Part shown: one piece after another, positions 33,182 to 42,234 of the stretch
Layout of the letters: every line of letters starts with the position of its first letter
Position numbering within the stretch: the first letter of the stretch is position 1
Source: Clostridia bacterium
Lineage (GTDB): Bacteria > Bacillota > Clostridia > Christensenellales > Aristaeellaceae
Length of the DNA stretch: 64,000 bases
Assembly: GCA_017448975.1 (NCBI GenBank)
Contig: JAFSKN010000016.1
Location: forward strand, 102,482-166,481
Direction: 5' to 3'
Position numbers and translations under genes: made by a program
Notes under the pieces: model-generated
Seen by the model: only the letters and a program-made list of their open reading frames with translations
Told to the model about the DNA's origin: nothing
The model's database searches: none

Positions 33182-35288
33182 AGGATTTTGCCTGCTGCTG
33201 CTTTTGCTGCTTCTGCCCTGCATCGGCATGGCGGAAACCTATACGGTGGAAAATGAAGGCTATGCTTTGACCATAGACGGTGAAACCATGGCGCTGACGA
33301 TGCTTGATAAGGCCAGCGGCAAGCTGTATGCCAGCGGGGCAGACCCGGACAGCGTGTCCGGCAACGCCGCCTGGAAGGGCTTCCTGTCCTCCTCCTTCAG
33401 CATTGATTACGTGTCCGGCACCAGCACTTCGGCCCAGCGGGCGGACGTGCGCACGGGAGAAGCGCAGCTTGCTATGGAAAAGCTGGAGAACGGCGCGGAT
33501 TTCACGGTGGATTTTCCTTCCCTCGGTCAAAAAATGAAGGTAGAAATCCGGCTGGAGGCAGACGGGCTGTCCATTTTGGTGCCGGGGGACGCCATTCAGG
33601 AATACGGCGAAACCCAGCTTTGTGGCCTGTACCTGCTTCCCTGCTTCGGCGCGGCGCGCCTGAATGAGCAGGCGGGCTATATGCTGATCCCGGAGGCGGC
33701 GGGAGCCATCATCGCCTTTTCCGATGGCAAGGGAATGGGCAACACGCCTTATATCAAGCGGATTTACGGGGCCAACGTGGGGGTGGACCGGAGCACATCT
33801 TCCCGCCTGAACCGCCCCGCGGAGGAAATCACCCTGCCGATTTACGGCATGGCCTATTCCGAGGAAGGCGCGGCTTTCCTGGCCGTGGCGGAAATGGGGG
33901 AGGAAGCCGCGGAAATGCTGGCCTATCCCGGCGGCGTGATCACGGAATACAATTGGGCGGCGGTTCACTTCATCCTGCGGGAATCCTATATTCGCCAAAC
34001 CACCCGCACCATGGGCCTGCCCGCCCGGGAAACCAATGCCTATTGCCGGGATATGAAGGTGCGCTTCTATTTCCTGCAAGGGGAGGAAGCCAGCTACGCC
34101 GGCATGGCCCGGAAGTACCGGCAGGTACTGGAAGCTCAAAACGCCCTGCAAAACGCCGATACCTCCTACCGCCCCCGGTTGGATTTCCTGGGCGCGGAAA
34201 CGGAAAAGTTTCTGTTGTGGGATCAATTGGTGCCTATGACCACGGTAAACCAGGCGAGGGAAATTTTACAGGACGCTTTGAGCCGGGGCCTGACGCCGCC
34301 CCTGATCAATTACCGGGGCTGGCAAAGCGGAGGGCTTTCCAAAAACTATGGCAGCGGGGCTGTGGGGCTGGAAGGCAAGCTGGGCAGCATGAAGGATTTG
34401 GCGGCCCTGCGGAATGAAACTCAAGCCGCGGGCGGAGCGTTTTTTCTGGAAACCGATCCCGTGCTGGCGAACCCGGGCCGCATGTACAATATGCGCCTGG
34501 ACATCGTGCGCTCCATCGGCCAAACGGTGGCGGAAATCCCCACGGGGAAGGAATTGTACCCTTCCATGTATTACCTAACGCCCCGGCGCACGGCGGAAAT
34601 CCTGGCAGATTACCAAAAGACCCATCAAACCGATTTTTCCGGCGTTACGCTGGCAACGCTGTCCAATACGCTGTTTTCCTACTATTCCGCCGGAAGGAAC
34701 TATACCCGGGGCGAGGCGCTGGAAAGCGCACGGGAAGCGATGGGGCGGCTTGGAGATATGAAGCTGGCCCTGAAAAATCCCCTGGCGGCTTACTATCCTT
34801 ACATGGCGGCATATCTGGATCTGCCCCTGAACTGCACCAGCTATTCCTTCATCACCGCCGAGGTGCCCTTCCTGCCCCTGGTACTCAGCGGCCATGTGCC
34901 CTGCTTCGGCAATTACAACAATTTTGATTCCAACCAGCAGCGGCAGCTGCTCAAGCTGATCGAATACGGCGCGAACCCCTCCTTCCTGATCACGGCGGAG
35001 GAAGTGCAAAAGCTGATGAATACCAATTCCTCCGACGTGTTCACTGCCCAGTGGGATGTCATGGCCGATACGGTACTCAAAACGGATGAGGAAATCCGAG
35101 CCCTCCGCGCACAGATCGGAGATCGGGTGATGACGGATCACACCTTGCTTTCGCCGGGCGTGGCCCAGGTGCGCTATGGTGATGATGTTTTCCTGCTGGT
35201 GAATTACGGCGATCAGCCCTGCACGGTGAACGGAACGCAGGTGGAGCCCCTGAGCTATGCTTTGGTGAAAGGGGGCGGGGCGGAATGA
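33171..35288 (+). CDS. Secreted DUF5696 protein
   Basis: The 705-residue protein has a signal peptide (GFCLLLLLLLLPCIGMA). An N-terminal beta-sandwich-like part follows (to about residue 270), then a barrel-like region (about 300-600) with INYRGWQSGGLSKNYGSG, FLETDPVLANPGRMYN and ADYQKTHQTDFSGV. It ends in VRYGDDVFLLVNYGDQPCTV, typical of a C-terminal beta domain of glycoside hydrolases. DUF5696 proteins sit with carbohydrate importers and have the look of uncharacterised glycosidases; that is inference. ATG 33171 has AAGGAGG 8 bp upstream, inside the preceding gene. Its stop overlaps the next permease start (ATGA). Confidence 0.85.
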   Translation: MKAKGFCLLLLLLLLPCIGMAETYTVENEGYALTIDGETMALTMLDKASGKLYASGADPDSVSGNAAWKGFLSSSFSIDYVSGTSTSAQRADVRTGEAQLAMEKLENGADFTVDFPSLGQKMKVEIRLEADGLSILVPGDAIQEYGETQLCGLYLLPCFGAARLNEQAGYMLIPEAAGAIIAFSDGKGMGNTPYIKRIYGANVGVDRSTSSRLNRPAEEITLPIYGMAYSEEGAAFLAVAEMGEEAAEMLAYPGGVITEYNWAAVHFILRESYIRQTTRTMGLPARETNAYCRDMKVRFYFLQGEEASYAGMARKYRQVLEAQNALQNADTSYRPRLDFLGAETEKFLLWDQLVPMTTVNQAREILQDALSRGLTPPLINYRGWQSGGLSKNYGSGAVGLEGKLGSMKDLAALRNETQAAGGAFFLETDPVLANPGRMYNMRLDIVRSIGQTVAEIPTGKELYPSMYYLTPRRTAEILADYQKTHQTDFSGVTLATLSNTLFSYYSAGRNYTRGEALESAREAMGRLGDMKLALKNPLAAYYPYMAAYLDLPLNCTSYSFITAEVPFLPLVLSGHVPCFGNYNNFDSNQQRQLLKLIEYGANPSFLITAEEVQKLMNTNSSDVFTAQWDVMADTVLKTDEEIRALRAQIGDRVMTDHTLLSPGVAQVRYGDDVFLLVNYGDQPCTVNGTQVEPLSYALVKGGGAE

Positions 35289-36241
35289 AAAAGAAACGTT
35301 TCGGCCTGGTGGCCCGGCGGGAAATGAAGGGCTACATCTTCCTGCTGCCCTGGCTCATCGGCTTTGTGTGCTTTTTCGCGGTGCCCCTGGTTCAATCCTT
35401 CATTTACAGCCTAAGCAACGTGAAAATGACCGCCGCGGGCCGGAAAATGAGCTATGTGGGCTTTGACAACTTTAAGTACCTGTTCAATGAAGATACGGTG
35501 TTTACGGGCCTGCTGACCGATTTCTACCGGGAAGCCATCCTGCGCCTGGCGGTGATCCTGGTGTTTTCCCTGGTGATTGCCATGATGCTGAACCACAACA
35601 TCAAGGGCAAGGGCGTATACCGCACCATCTTCTTCCTGCCCATCATCGTGGTGTCCGGCCCGGTGCTCCAGCGCCTGATGGACGAGGGGGCCACCACCGT
35701 GCCGCTCATTGAAAGCTACGGAGTGTCGGGCATCATTTCGGAACTGCTGCCCGCTTCCCTGGCCAATCCCTTGAACGGTCTGTTTACCCAATTGATCCTG
35801 GTGCTCTGGTATTCCGGCGTGCCCATCCTGATTTACATGGCGGGCCTGCAGAAAATAGACCGTTCGGTATACGAGGCGGCGCTGATCGACGGCGCGGGGG
35901 GCTGGGTGGCCTTCTGGAAAATCACCCTGCCCGCCATTCAGCCCATGATCCTGATCAACGGCATTTACACCTTGGTGTTTCTGGCCACCAGCGGCCTGAA
36001 CAGCGTAATTTCCGAAATCAATTCCCGCATGTTCAATACGTCCTTTGGAGGCGGCTACGGCGTGGCCTCCGCCATGGCCTGGGTGTATACGCTCACCCTG
36101 GCCGTGGGGCTGCTGGTGATCTATCTGGTCACCAAGCCCCGAAAAGCCACGGTGGTTGAAGTGAGCAAAACCAGAGAGCAGATCAGGGTGGAGCGCTTGC
36201 ACGCCCAGCGGGCCGCCGCCCGGAAAGGAGGCGCGGCATGA
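35285..36241 (+). CDS. Carbohydrate ABC permease, MalF/UgpA type (system B)
   Basis: The 318-residue protein has six helices, opening GYIFLLPWLIGFVCFFAVPL. The ATPase-contact EAA loop is YEAALIDGAGGWVAFWKITL. It overlaps the DUF5696 gene stop by 4 bp and the following MalG-type permease start by 4 bp, so these three are tightly coupled. It forms the membrane pore for system B together with the next permease and the binding protein at 37319. Confidence 0.93.
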   Translation: MKKKRFGLVARREMKGYIFLLPWLIGFVCFFAVPLVQSFIYSLSNVKMTAAGRKMSYVGFDNFKYLFNEDTVFTGLLTDFYREAILRLAVILVFSLVIAMMLNHNIKGKGVYRTIFFLPIIVVSGPVLQRLMDEGATTVPLIESYGVSGIISELLPASLANPLNGLFTQLILVLWYSGVPILIYMAGLQKIDRSVYEAALIDGAGGWVAFWKITLPAIQPMILINGIYTLVFLATSGLNSVISEINSRMFNTSFGGGYGVASAMAWVYTLTLAVGLLVIYLVTKPRKATVVEVSKTREQIRVERLHAQRAAARKGGAA

Positions 36242-37230
36242 CCACGAAAGCCAAACCCTCCGCATGGAAAAACAGGGCCCAGGCCATCAAAAAGGCCCTG
36301 GTGGGCAGCAACGGAAAGCTGGGCCTGGGGGCCAAGATCTTCCTGTATGTGATGCTCACCTCCCTGGGCTTTGTGTACATTTACCCCATTCTGCATATGG
36401 GGGTCACCAGCCTGAAATCGCTGACGGATCTGCTGGACCCCTCCGTGCAGTGGCTGCCCCATCAATTGAGCCTGGATAATTACCAAAAGGCCCTGGAGGT
36501 CATGGGCTTCCGGGAGCATTTGATGGATACGCTGCTGGTATCCTTCCTGCCCAGCCTCTTCCAAACCTTTTCCTGCGCCCTGGCGGGCTATGCCTTCGCC
36601 CGATTCCGCTTCAAGGGAAAGAATTTCTGGATGGCCTGCGTGCTGCTCACCTTCATTGTGCCTTTCCCGGTGCTCATGGTGCCCACCTACACCCTGTATT
36701 CCGATTACGGCATCTTAGGCTCTATCCTCACCATGATCCTGCCCGCCGCGGCCGGCCAGGGCCTGCGTAGCGCCATCTTCATTCTCATCTACAAGGCGTT
36801 CTACGAGCAGACCCCCGCCTCTCTGGACGAGGCCGCCCGGGTGGACGGGGCCAGCGAAAAGCGCATCTTCTTCACCATCGGCGTGCCCCTGGGCCTGCCC
36901 GCCATGCTGACCACCTTCCTGTTTTCCTTCGTGTGGTACTGGAATGAAACCTACACCACCAGCCTGTACATGGGCAACGCCGCCCTGGGGGATACCCATA
37001 GCGTGTCCACGCTGCTGATGGAGCTGAGCAAATTTGAGGACAGCTACAAGGCCTACCTGGAAAAGGTCAGCGGCTGGGCCGCCAAAATGGGCGGGGCCAC
37101 CAACATTCAAAACGAGGCCGTCACCATGGCCGGCACCATTTTGACCATCCTGCCCCTCTTGATCATCTACTTCTGTTTGCAGCGGTACTTTACCGAAGCC
37201 ATCGACAGAAGCGGCATCACGGGTGAATAA
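36238..37230 (+). CDS. Carbohydrate ABC permease, MalG/UgpE type (system B)
   Basis: The 330-residue protein has a long cytoplasmic N-terminus (about 35 residues), then helices starting KIFLYVMLTSLGFVYIYPIL. The EAA loop is LDEAARVDGASEKRIFFTIG. A long loop near the C-terminus (LMELSKFEDSYKAYLEKVSG) is larger than in maltose permeases. The start overlaps the previous gene by ATGA. It pairs with the permease at 35285; a binding protein follows after 88 bp. Confidence 0.93.
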   Translation: MTTKAKPSAWKNRAQAIKKALVGSNGKLGLGAKIFLYVMLTSLGFVYIYPILHMGVTSLKSLTDLLDPSVQWLPHQLSLDNYQKALEVMGFREHLMDTLLVSFLPSLFQTFSCALAGYAFARFRFKGKNFWMACVLLTFIVPFPVLMVPTYTLYSDYGILGSILTMILPAAAGQGLRSAIFILIYKAFYEQTPASLDEAARVDGASEKRIFFTIGVPLGLPAMLTTFLFSFVWYWNETYTTSLYMGNAALGDTHSVSTLLMELSKFEDSYKAYLEKVSGWAAKMGGATNIQNEAVTMAGTILTILPLLIIYFCLQRYFTEAIDRSGITGE

Positions 37231-37318
37231 CCCGATATCTTTGCGGAAGAAGGCGGTGCGTTGCCTTCGGTTCCGTGTCAGATATAGCAATACCAAGAAC
37301 AAAAAAGGAGGTTTCCCC

Positions 37319-38659
37319 ATGAAAAAGCTGCTTTCCATGCTGCTGATCCTGGCGCTGGCGATGAGCGCGATGCCCTTTGCCCTGGCCGAAGGATTGGAAC
37401 CCCTGACCACCGATGAAATCACCTTGCGGTATGCCTGCTGGGGCCAGGCGGAAGCCGGCGAGCCCGAAGTGCTGCAGGCGCTGATCGCCCAGTTTGAAGA
37501 AGCCCATCCCAACATCCACGTGGAATTTGTGCCCATCGATCAGGGCACCTGGGACGCGGGCCTGACCAACCTGGCCTCTCAGGGCCAGCTGCCCGATGTG
37601 TTCTGGGTCTTCTCTGTCAGCGCCGCCGTGTCCAATGAGTGGGCCCTGGATCTGACTGAATTCTATGAAAAGGACCCGGACGCTCAGGAGCTGTACCCCA
37701 CCATGGTGTCCAGCAGTAAGATCGGCGGAAAGAACTATTCCTATCCCGCCGTGCTGTTCCCCCACATGGTATTCATGAACAAGACCCTGTTCGATAAGTA
37801 CAATGTGGATCTGCCCTCCACTGACTGGACCTGGGACGATTACTTCGATCTGGCCGAGGAGCTGAGCCATCCCGAGGAATTCTATTTCGGCGTTTCCAAT
37901 CCCCTGTATGTGGATTTGTTCCCCGCCGCCATCAACGGCAACCAGGGCAAGTTCGGCTGGGACGGCGAAGCGTACCACTTTGACGACGCTTGGGTGGAAG
38001 CTGTGGAAACCCGCGCCGAAGTGATCAACAACAAGATTTGTGAGTGGATGAGCGCGGAAGACAAGGAAGCCGTGCTGGGCGATCCCGGCGCCTGGCCTCC
38101 CGGAAAGGGCCGCACCGCCATGCACATTGACTGGCCCTGGACCATGGCCATGTTCAACACCACCGTGAAGGAAGAAACCGGCTGCGAATTCGTGTACTAT
38201 CCGCTGCCCATGGGCGAAGGCAAGGGCGAGTTGGCCATCGTGGATAACGGCATCATCGCCGCCTCCACCGAGCATCCCCGGGAAGCCTGGGAGCTGGCCA
38301 AGTGGATGAGCTGGGGCCCCATGGCCGCTTTAAAGCGTCAGGAAACCTACCGTTCCCTGGGCTATCCCGTCAGCCGTATGCCTGTGGTAAGCACCCCCGA
38401 AGTGTGGCAGGATCTGGTGGACAACGCGGACGACACCATCAAGGGCTTCTATGAAGCAGTGCTCACCCGCGGCGTCAACTTCGTTCCCTCCAACTGGCCG
38501 GTGTGCCCGGGCTGGGGCGAAATTGAAGCCTACTACAATTCCAACGATATCGACGGCAAGATCCTGCGGGGCGAACTGAGCGCCGCCGACGTGGCCGCCG
38601 AATTGGAAGAAGTGGCCAACCGCGGCCGGGACAACTACCTGGCCTCCATCGCGGAATAA
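37319..38659 (+). CDS. Sugar ABC substrate-binding protein (system B)
   Basis: The 446-residue family 1 solute-binding protein has a signal peptide (LLSMLLILALAMSAMPFALA, cleaved before EGLEP). Typical features are ITLRYACWGQAEAGEPEVLQ, FEEAHPNIHVEFVPIDQGTW, NLASQGQLPDVFWVFSV and HMVFMNKTLFDKYNVDLPS. There is no lipobox Cys, as in the system A protein, so how it stays at the cell is unclear. A near-perfect AAAGGAGG precedes ATG 37319. It should supply the permease pair at 35285/36238. A cluster of hairpins follows its stop and may stabilise the upstream message or separate it from the downstream genes. Confidence 0.94.
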   Translation: MKKLLSMLLILALAMSAMPFALAEGLEPLTTDEITLRYACWGQAEAGEPEVLQALIAQFEEAHPNIHVEFVPIDQGTWDAGLTNLASQGQLPDVFWVFSVSAAVSNEWALDLTEFYEKDPDAQELYPTMVSSSKIGGKNYSYPAVLFPHMVFMNKTLFDKYNVDLPSTDWTWDDYFDLAEELSHPEEFYFGVSNPLYVDLFPAAINGNQGKFGWDGEAYHFDDAWVEAVETRAEVINNKICEWMSAEDKEAVLGDPGAWPPGKGRTAMHIDWPWTMAMFNTTVKEETGCEFVYYPLPMGEGKGELAIVDNGIIAASTEHPREAWELAKWMSWGPMAALKRQETYRSLGYPVSRMPVVSTPEVWQDLVDNADDTIKGFYEAVLTRGVNFVPSNWPVCPGWGEIEAYYNSNDIDGKILRGELSAADVAAELEEVANRGRDNYLASIAE

Positions 38660-38661
38660 TC

Positions 38662-38880
38662 CCATTCAGCTGACGCTGAATGGCGCATGAAAGCGGAATC
38701 GGGATTTCGCTTTCATGCGGGGCATCCATTTGCTGTAAAATGGCATTCTCGTCCCCTGACGGGGCCGATAGCGCTCATTTTACGGCCGCAAATGGATAGA
38801 GGAAGCGGCTTTCAGCCGCTCCTCGCCGCCGCGCATGTCGCCGGCTGCGGATTACAGTCAAGGGGTGTTCCCCCCTTGAC
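38662..38880. repeat. Cluster of five palindromes after the binding-protein gene
   Basis: In order: CCATTCAGC/GCTGAATGG (38662-38683); GCATGAAAGCG/CGCTTTCATGC (38685-38718); a branched one with ATCCATTTGC/GCAAATGGAT as outer stem and GTAAAATG/CATTTTAC inside (38724-38797); AGCGGCT/AGCCGCT (38804-38820); GTCAAGGGG/CCCCTTGAC (38857-38880). None is followed by a T run. Confidence 0.8.
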
Positions 38881-38972
38881 GATTCCCCGTGGACCCGGCA
38901 CTTGATTGCTTATCTGTTGCTTGATTGATAACGATTAAGAAAAGATATTGATTTGTTCGTTTAGTTTCCCCG

Positions 38973-38999
38973 GGGAGGCGCGACGCACCCGCGCCTCCC
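38973..38999 (+). promoter_or_regulatory. Strong hairpin in the leader of the permease gene at 39019
   Basis: GGGAGGCGCG/CGCGCCTCCC with a 7-nt loop ends 4 bp before GGGAAGG, the ribosome site. Without a T run it is not a terminator; it may mark an mRNA 5' end or modulate translation. Confidence 0.55.
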
Positions 39000-39018
39000 T
39001 TACGGGAAGGACAACTCC

Positions 39019-39903
39019 ATGGAAAGGCAGGCTGTTCCCATGCGCAGAACGCGATTCAACCCGGACAGATTCCATCTGAACCAGCTGCCCATGTATGCGG
39101 TGCTGGTTCCGCTGGCTTTGTTTATGAGCCTGCCCATCCTGTTTATCATTAACCATGCCTTCAAGCCCATTGAGGAATTATTCGCCTTTCCGCCCCGGTT
39201 CCTGGTCAGCAATCCCGTATGGGACAACTTTACCAAGCTGGCCCGTCAGGCCTCCCAGGGCGGCATTTCCATCAGCCGCTATGTGTTCAACAGCCTGGTG
39301 GTCACCCTGTCCGTGGTAGGCTTGAGCGTCGTCATCAGCTCCATGGCGGCCTTCGCCCTGAGCAAGCTGCGCTTCCGGGGCAAAAGCACCTTAATGGAAA
39401 TCAACAATCTGGCCATGATGTTCGTGCCCGTTGCCGTGATCATTCCCCGGTATCTGCTCATTGATAAGCTGGGCATGATCAACACCTATTTCGCCCATAT
39501 TCTGCCCCTGATCGCCATGCCGGTGGGCATGTTCCTGGTGAAGCAGTTCACCGATCAGGTGCCCGATTCCCTCATCGAAGCCGCCATCGTGGACGGCGCG
39601 GGGTACTTCCGGGTATTCTTTAAAATCGTTCTTCCGCTGGTGCGGCCCGCCATCGCCACTGTGGCGATCCTGGCCTTCCAATCGGTGTGGAACAACACCG
39701 AAACCTCCATCATGTTCACCAACAAGGAAAACATGCGCACCCTGACCTTCTATATGAACACCCTTGCCAGCAACACCAACGCTGTAGCGGGCCAGGGCAT
39801 TGCCGCCGCCGCGTCGCTGATCATGTTTTTGCCTAATTTGATCCTGTTTATCTGCATGCAGAGCAAAGTGATGAACACCATGGCCTATTCGGGCCTGAAA
39901 TGA
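39019..39903 (+). CDS. Carbohydrate ABC permease, MalG/UgpE type (system A)
   Basis: The 294-residue protein has six helices, beginning YAVLVPLALFMSLPILFIIN. Its EAA loop is LIEAAIVDGAGYFRVFFKIV. It differs clearly from the permease at 36238 and most likely completes system A (binding protein 27401, permease 30223), although it is 8 kb away from them. GGAAGGA precedes ATG 39019; a start at the next Met (39040) is possible. A secreted GH43 gene follows after 21 bp, so import and extracellular cutting are linked. Confidence 0.9.
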   Translation: MERQAVPMRRTRFNPDRFHLNQLPMYAVLVPLALFMSLPILFIINHAFKPIEELFAFPPRFLVSNPVWDNFTKLARQASQGGISISRYVFNSLVVTLSVVGLSVVISSMAAFALSKLRFRGKSTLMEINNLAMMFVPVAVIIPRYLLIDKLGMINTYFAHILPLIAMPVGMFLVKQFTDQVPDSLIEAAIVDGAGYFRVFFKIVLPLVRPAIATVAILAFQSVWNNTETSIMFTNKENMRTLTFYMNTLASNTNAVAGQGIAAAASLIMFLPNLILFICMQSKVMNTMAYSGLK

Positions 39904-39924
39904 TATAAAGGGGGATTCATAAAA

Positions 39925-42225
39925 ATGCTGAAAAAGCTTGTGATCGTCCTCCTGGGAGTGATTTTGATGCTGCCTTTTTCTTCCCTGGGGGAGGATTACC
40001 AGAACCCCATGACCATCCCGGGCCAGTACCCGCCCATCAGGGGCGCGTCCTACGATTACGGCATCGGCGACCCCTTCGTGATGCGGTTCAACGGCCTGTA
40101 TTATCTGTACGCTTCCTCCTGCGAGGACCGGGTGCGGGTGTACACCAGCCGGGATTTAATCAACTGGGAATTTCAGGGCTGGTGTACCGAAAATAAGGAC
40201 GTGTATTTCGCCTACGCGCCGGAGGTGATTTACTGGCGGGGAGACTTTTATATGATTACCTCCCCCAACGGCGGCGGGCATTACATATTAAAAAGCGATT
40301 CGCCCCTGGGCGTTTTCCGCCCCGTGACGGGCAATTTCGGCTATCAGATCGATGGCTCCTTTTTCGTGGAGGATGACGGGCGGCTGATGATCCTGTTCCC
40401 GGAGGACAGCCAGATCAAGCAAGCGTACCTGAACCCGGATACCCTGCTGCCAAACGGCATCAAGTATTCCACCACTGCCACCTTGCACCACTGGACGGAG
40501 GGCCCCGGGCTGTTCCGGAGGGGAGAATGGTATTATCTCACCTTTACGGGCAACCATGTGCTGTCCTCCGGCTATCGGGTGGCCTACGCCAGTCGTTTGG
40601 GCAGCAGCGCGGGAAAATTCACCCAGCCCGCGGATGATACGATATTGATTCACAGCGTGTTCGGCGATGATTTTACTGGCCTGGGCCATTCCAGCAATTT
40701 CATCGGGCCTGATCTGGACAGCCTGTACACTGCCTATCATTCCTTTGTGAACATCAACGGCCCGGCTCGGTTGTATAACCTGGACCGGCTGTTCACCAAC
40801 GGCGGCGTTTTGTACACCACCGGCCCCACCAACTTCCCCATGCCCGCGCCGAATATGCCGGATGTGTACGGCGACGCGGCGGGGGAATTGAATGATTTTT
40901 CGGAAACGGAAGCGGGCTATTTCGCTCAAATTGCGGATACGCATGTTTTTACCCAGGAATGTAATTTTTCCCTGACGGAAAACGGGGAAGCCATTTGGCA
41001 GGCGGGCCGCTGCCAAGATCAGCCGGTGATGATTCGCACAAACGGACAAGCGATTTCGCTGTACATCGGGGATGAAGAAAGAATTGCTGAACTTGTTCCC
41101 GAATTGGGAGCCCTCGGCAGGCTGCACACCCTGCGGGTGGAATGCAATGAAGAATTCTTTTATGCTTATATCGATGGTATGCGCCTGATCACCTTAGCGA
41201 ACCCGGCCTTCACAGCGTCCCAATTCGGCGCGGTGAAGGGCGAAGGTGTATCTTATTCCTTCCTGGCCTGCACGGCCCAGGCCCTGGGCTCCGGGGACGA
41301 TACCGCCCTCAAGGTGATCCCTGGTACATTCAGCGCCATTCACGCTTTGAACAGCGAAGAATTATCCTGGCAGGAATATGGGAAGCAAATGGAGAAAGTT
41401 CCTACTCTGGGCACAGCATATTACGCTGTCCGGGTGGTGGAGGCGGGAAATTACTGCTTCGATTTGACCGTTTTGAAGGAAGACGGCGGAAAGCAATTCA
41501 CCATGCTGCTGGACGGGGAACCGCTGCTGAACGGCACAGTGCCCGCATTCAACGGGAAAGAGGACTTCTTTACCTTCACTTCTTTGCCCGTTTCCCTGCC
41601 CGCCGGGGACCATATCCTGACGGCGGCGGGCGATGAAATCACGGTCAGCCGAATCGGCAGCTTCCGGTTCGCGGAAACAATGGTATACAAAAGCGATTTT
41701 GCCGATAAGCAGCAGCGAAAGGAAATCACCACGCTGGGCGCGTTCGCCGTGAATTTTGACAAAGCCGTTCTTTCCGTCAAGCAGGGAAAAACGGGCTTTG
41801 CGCTCTTGGGACAGGAAGGATATACCGATTATGAAATGCGGGTGCGGTTCATCCCGCCGGTCAACGGCAGCGGGGCCAGCGGCATCCTGATTAGGGGCAG
41901 CAACGTGAGCCTGTACGACGCCCAGGTGAAGGAAAGCTATTTCGGCTATGGCATCATCCTGTCCAAGCTGGGCTTCAACGTGCAGAAAATGCATTACGGC
42001 AGCCAGAGCATGCTGGGCTTTATCAATGTGAACGCCTGGAAGGACGCGGCGGAAGCGGAAATCGCTGTGCGGGTGCAGGGCAATACCCTGTCTATCGGCC
42101 TGCCGGGAGAGGAACCGCTCTTTACGTTCACGGACGCCCGGCCCTTCACCCACGGCCTGTGCGGCTTTTTCGGCACAGGGAAGGAATTGACCGTGCTTTC
42201 CTGCGATATGATACCGCTGAATTGA
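39925..42225 (+). CDS. Secreted GH43 glycosidase with C-terminal beta-sandwich domains
   Basis: The 766-residue protein has a signal peptide (LVIVLLGVILMLPFSSLG, cleaved before EDYQN). A five-bladed GH43 propeller (about residues 27-310) follows. The catalytic set is visible: Asp in YGIGDPFVM (base, about 48), Asp in YQIDGSFFV (pKa modulator, about 142) and Glu in HHWTEGPGLF (acid, about 191). After about residue 320 come several beta domains, the last resembling a laminin-G/DUF1080-like lectin fold (YTDYEMRVRFIPPVNGSGAS). GH43 enzymes act on arabinose- and xylose-containing polymers. It is the exported counterpart of the GH43 at 45111. The ribosome site is AAAGGGGG. Confidence 0.92.
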   Translation: MLKKLVIVLLGVILMLPFSSLGEDYQNPMTIPGQYPPIRGASYDYGIGDPFVMRFNGLYYLYASSCEDRVRVYTSRDLINWEFQGWCTENKDVYFAYAPEVIYWRGDFYMITSPNGGGHYILKSDSPLGVFRPVTGNFGYQIDGSFFVEDDGRLMILFPEDSQIKQAYLNPDTLLPNGIKYSTTATLHHWTEGPGLFRRGEWYYLTFTGNHVLSSGYRVAYASRLGSSAGKFTQPADDTILIHSVFGDDFTGLGHSSNFIGPDLDSLYTAYHSFVNINGPARLYNLDRLFTNGGVLYTTGPTNFPMPAPNMPDVYGDAAGELNDFSETEAGYFAQIADTHVFTQECNFSLTENGEAIWQAGRCQDQPVMIRTNGQAISLYIGDEERIAELVPELGALGRLHTLRVECNEEFFYAYIDGMRLITLANPAFTASQFGAVKGEGVSYSFLACTAQALGSGDDTALKVIPGTFSAIHALNSEELSWQEYGKQMEKVPTLGTAYYAVRVVEAGNYCFDLTVLKEDGGKQFTMLLDGEPLLNGTVPAFNGKEDFFTFTSLPVSLPAGDHILTAAGDEITVSRIGSFRFAETMVYKSDFADKQQRKEITTLGAFAVNFDKAVLSVKQGKTGFALLGQEGYTDYEMRVRFIPPVNGSGASGILIRGSNVSLYDAQVKESYFGYGIILSKLGFNVQKMHYGSQSMLGFINVNAWKDAAEAEIAVRVQGNTLSIGLPGEEPLFTFTDARPFTHGLCGFFGTGKELTVLSCDMIPLN

Positions 42226-42234
42226 GGGGGTCCC

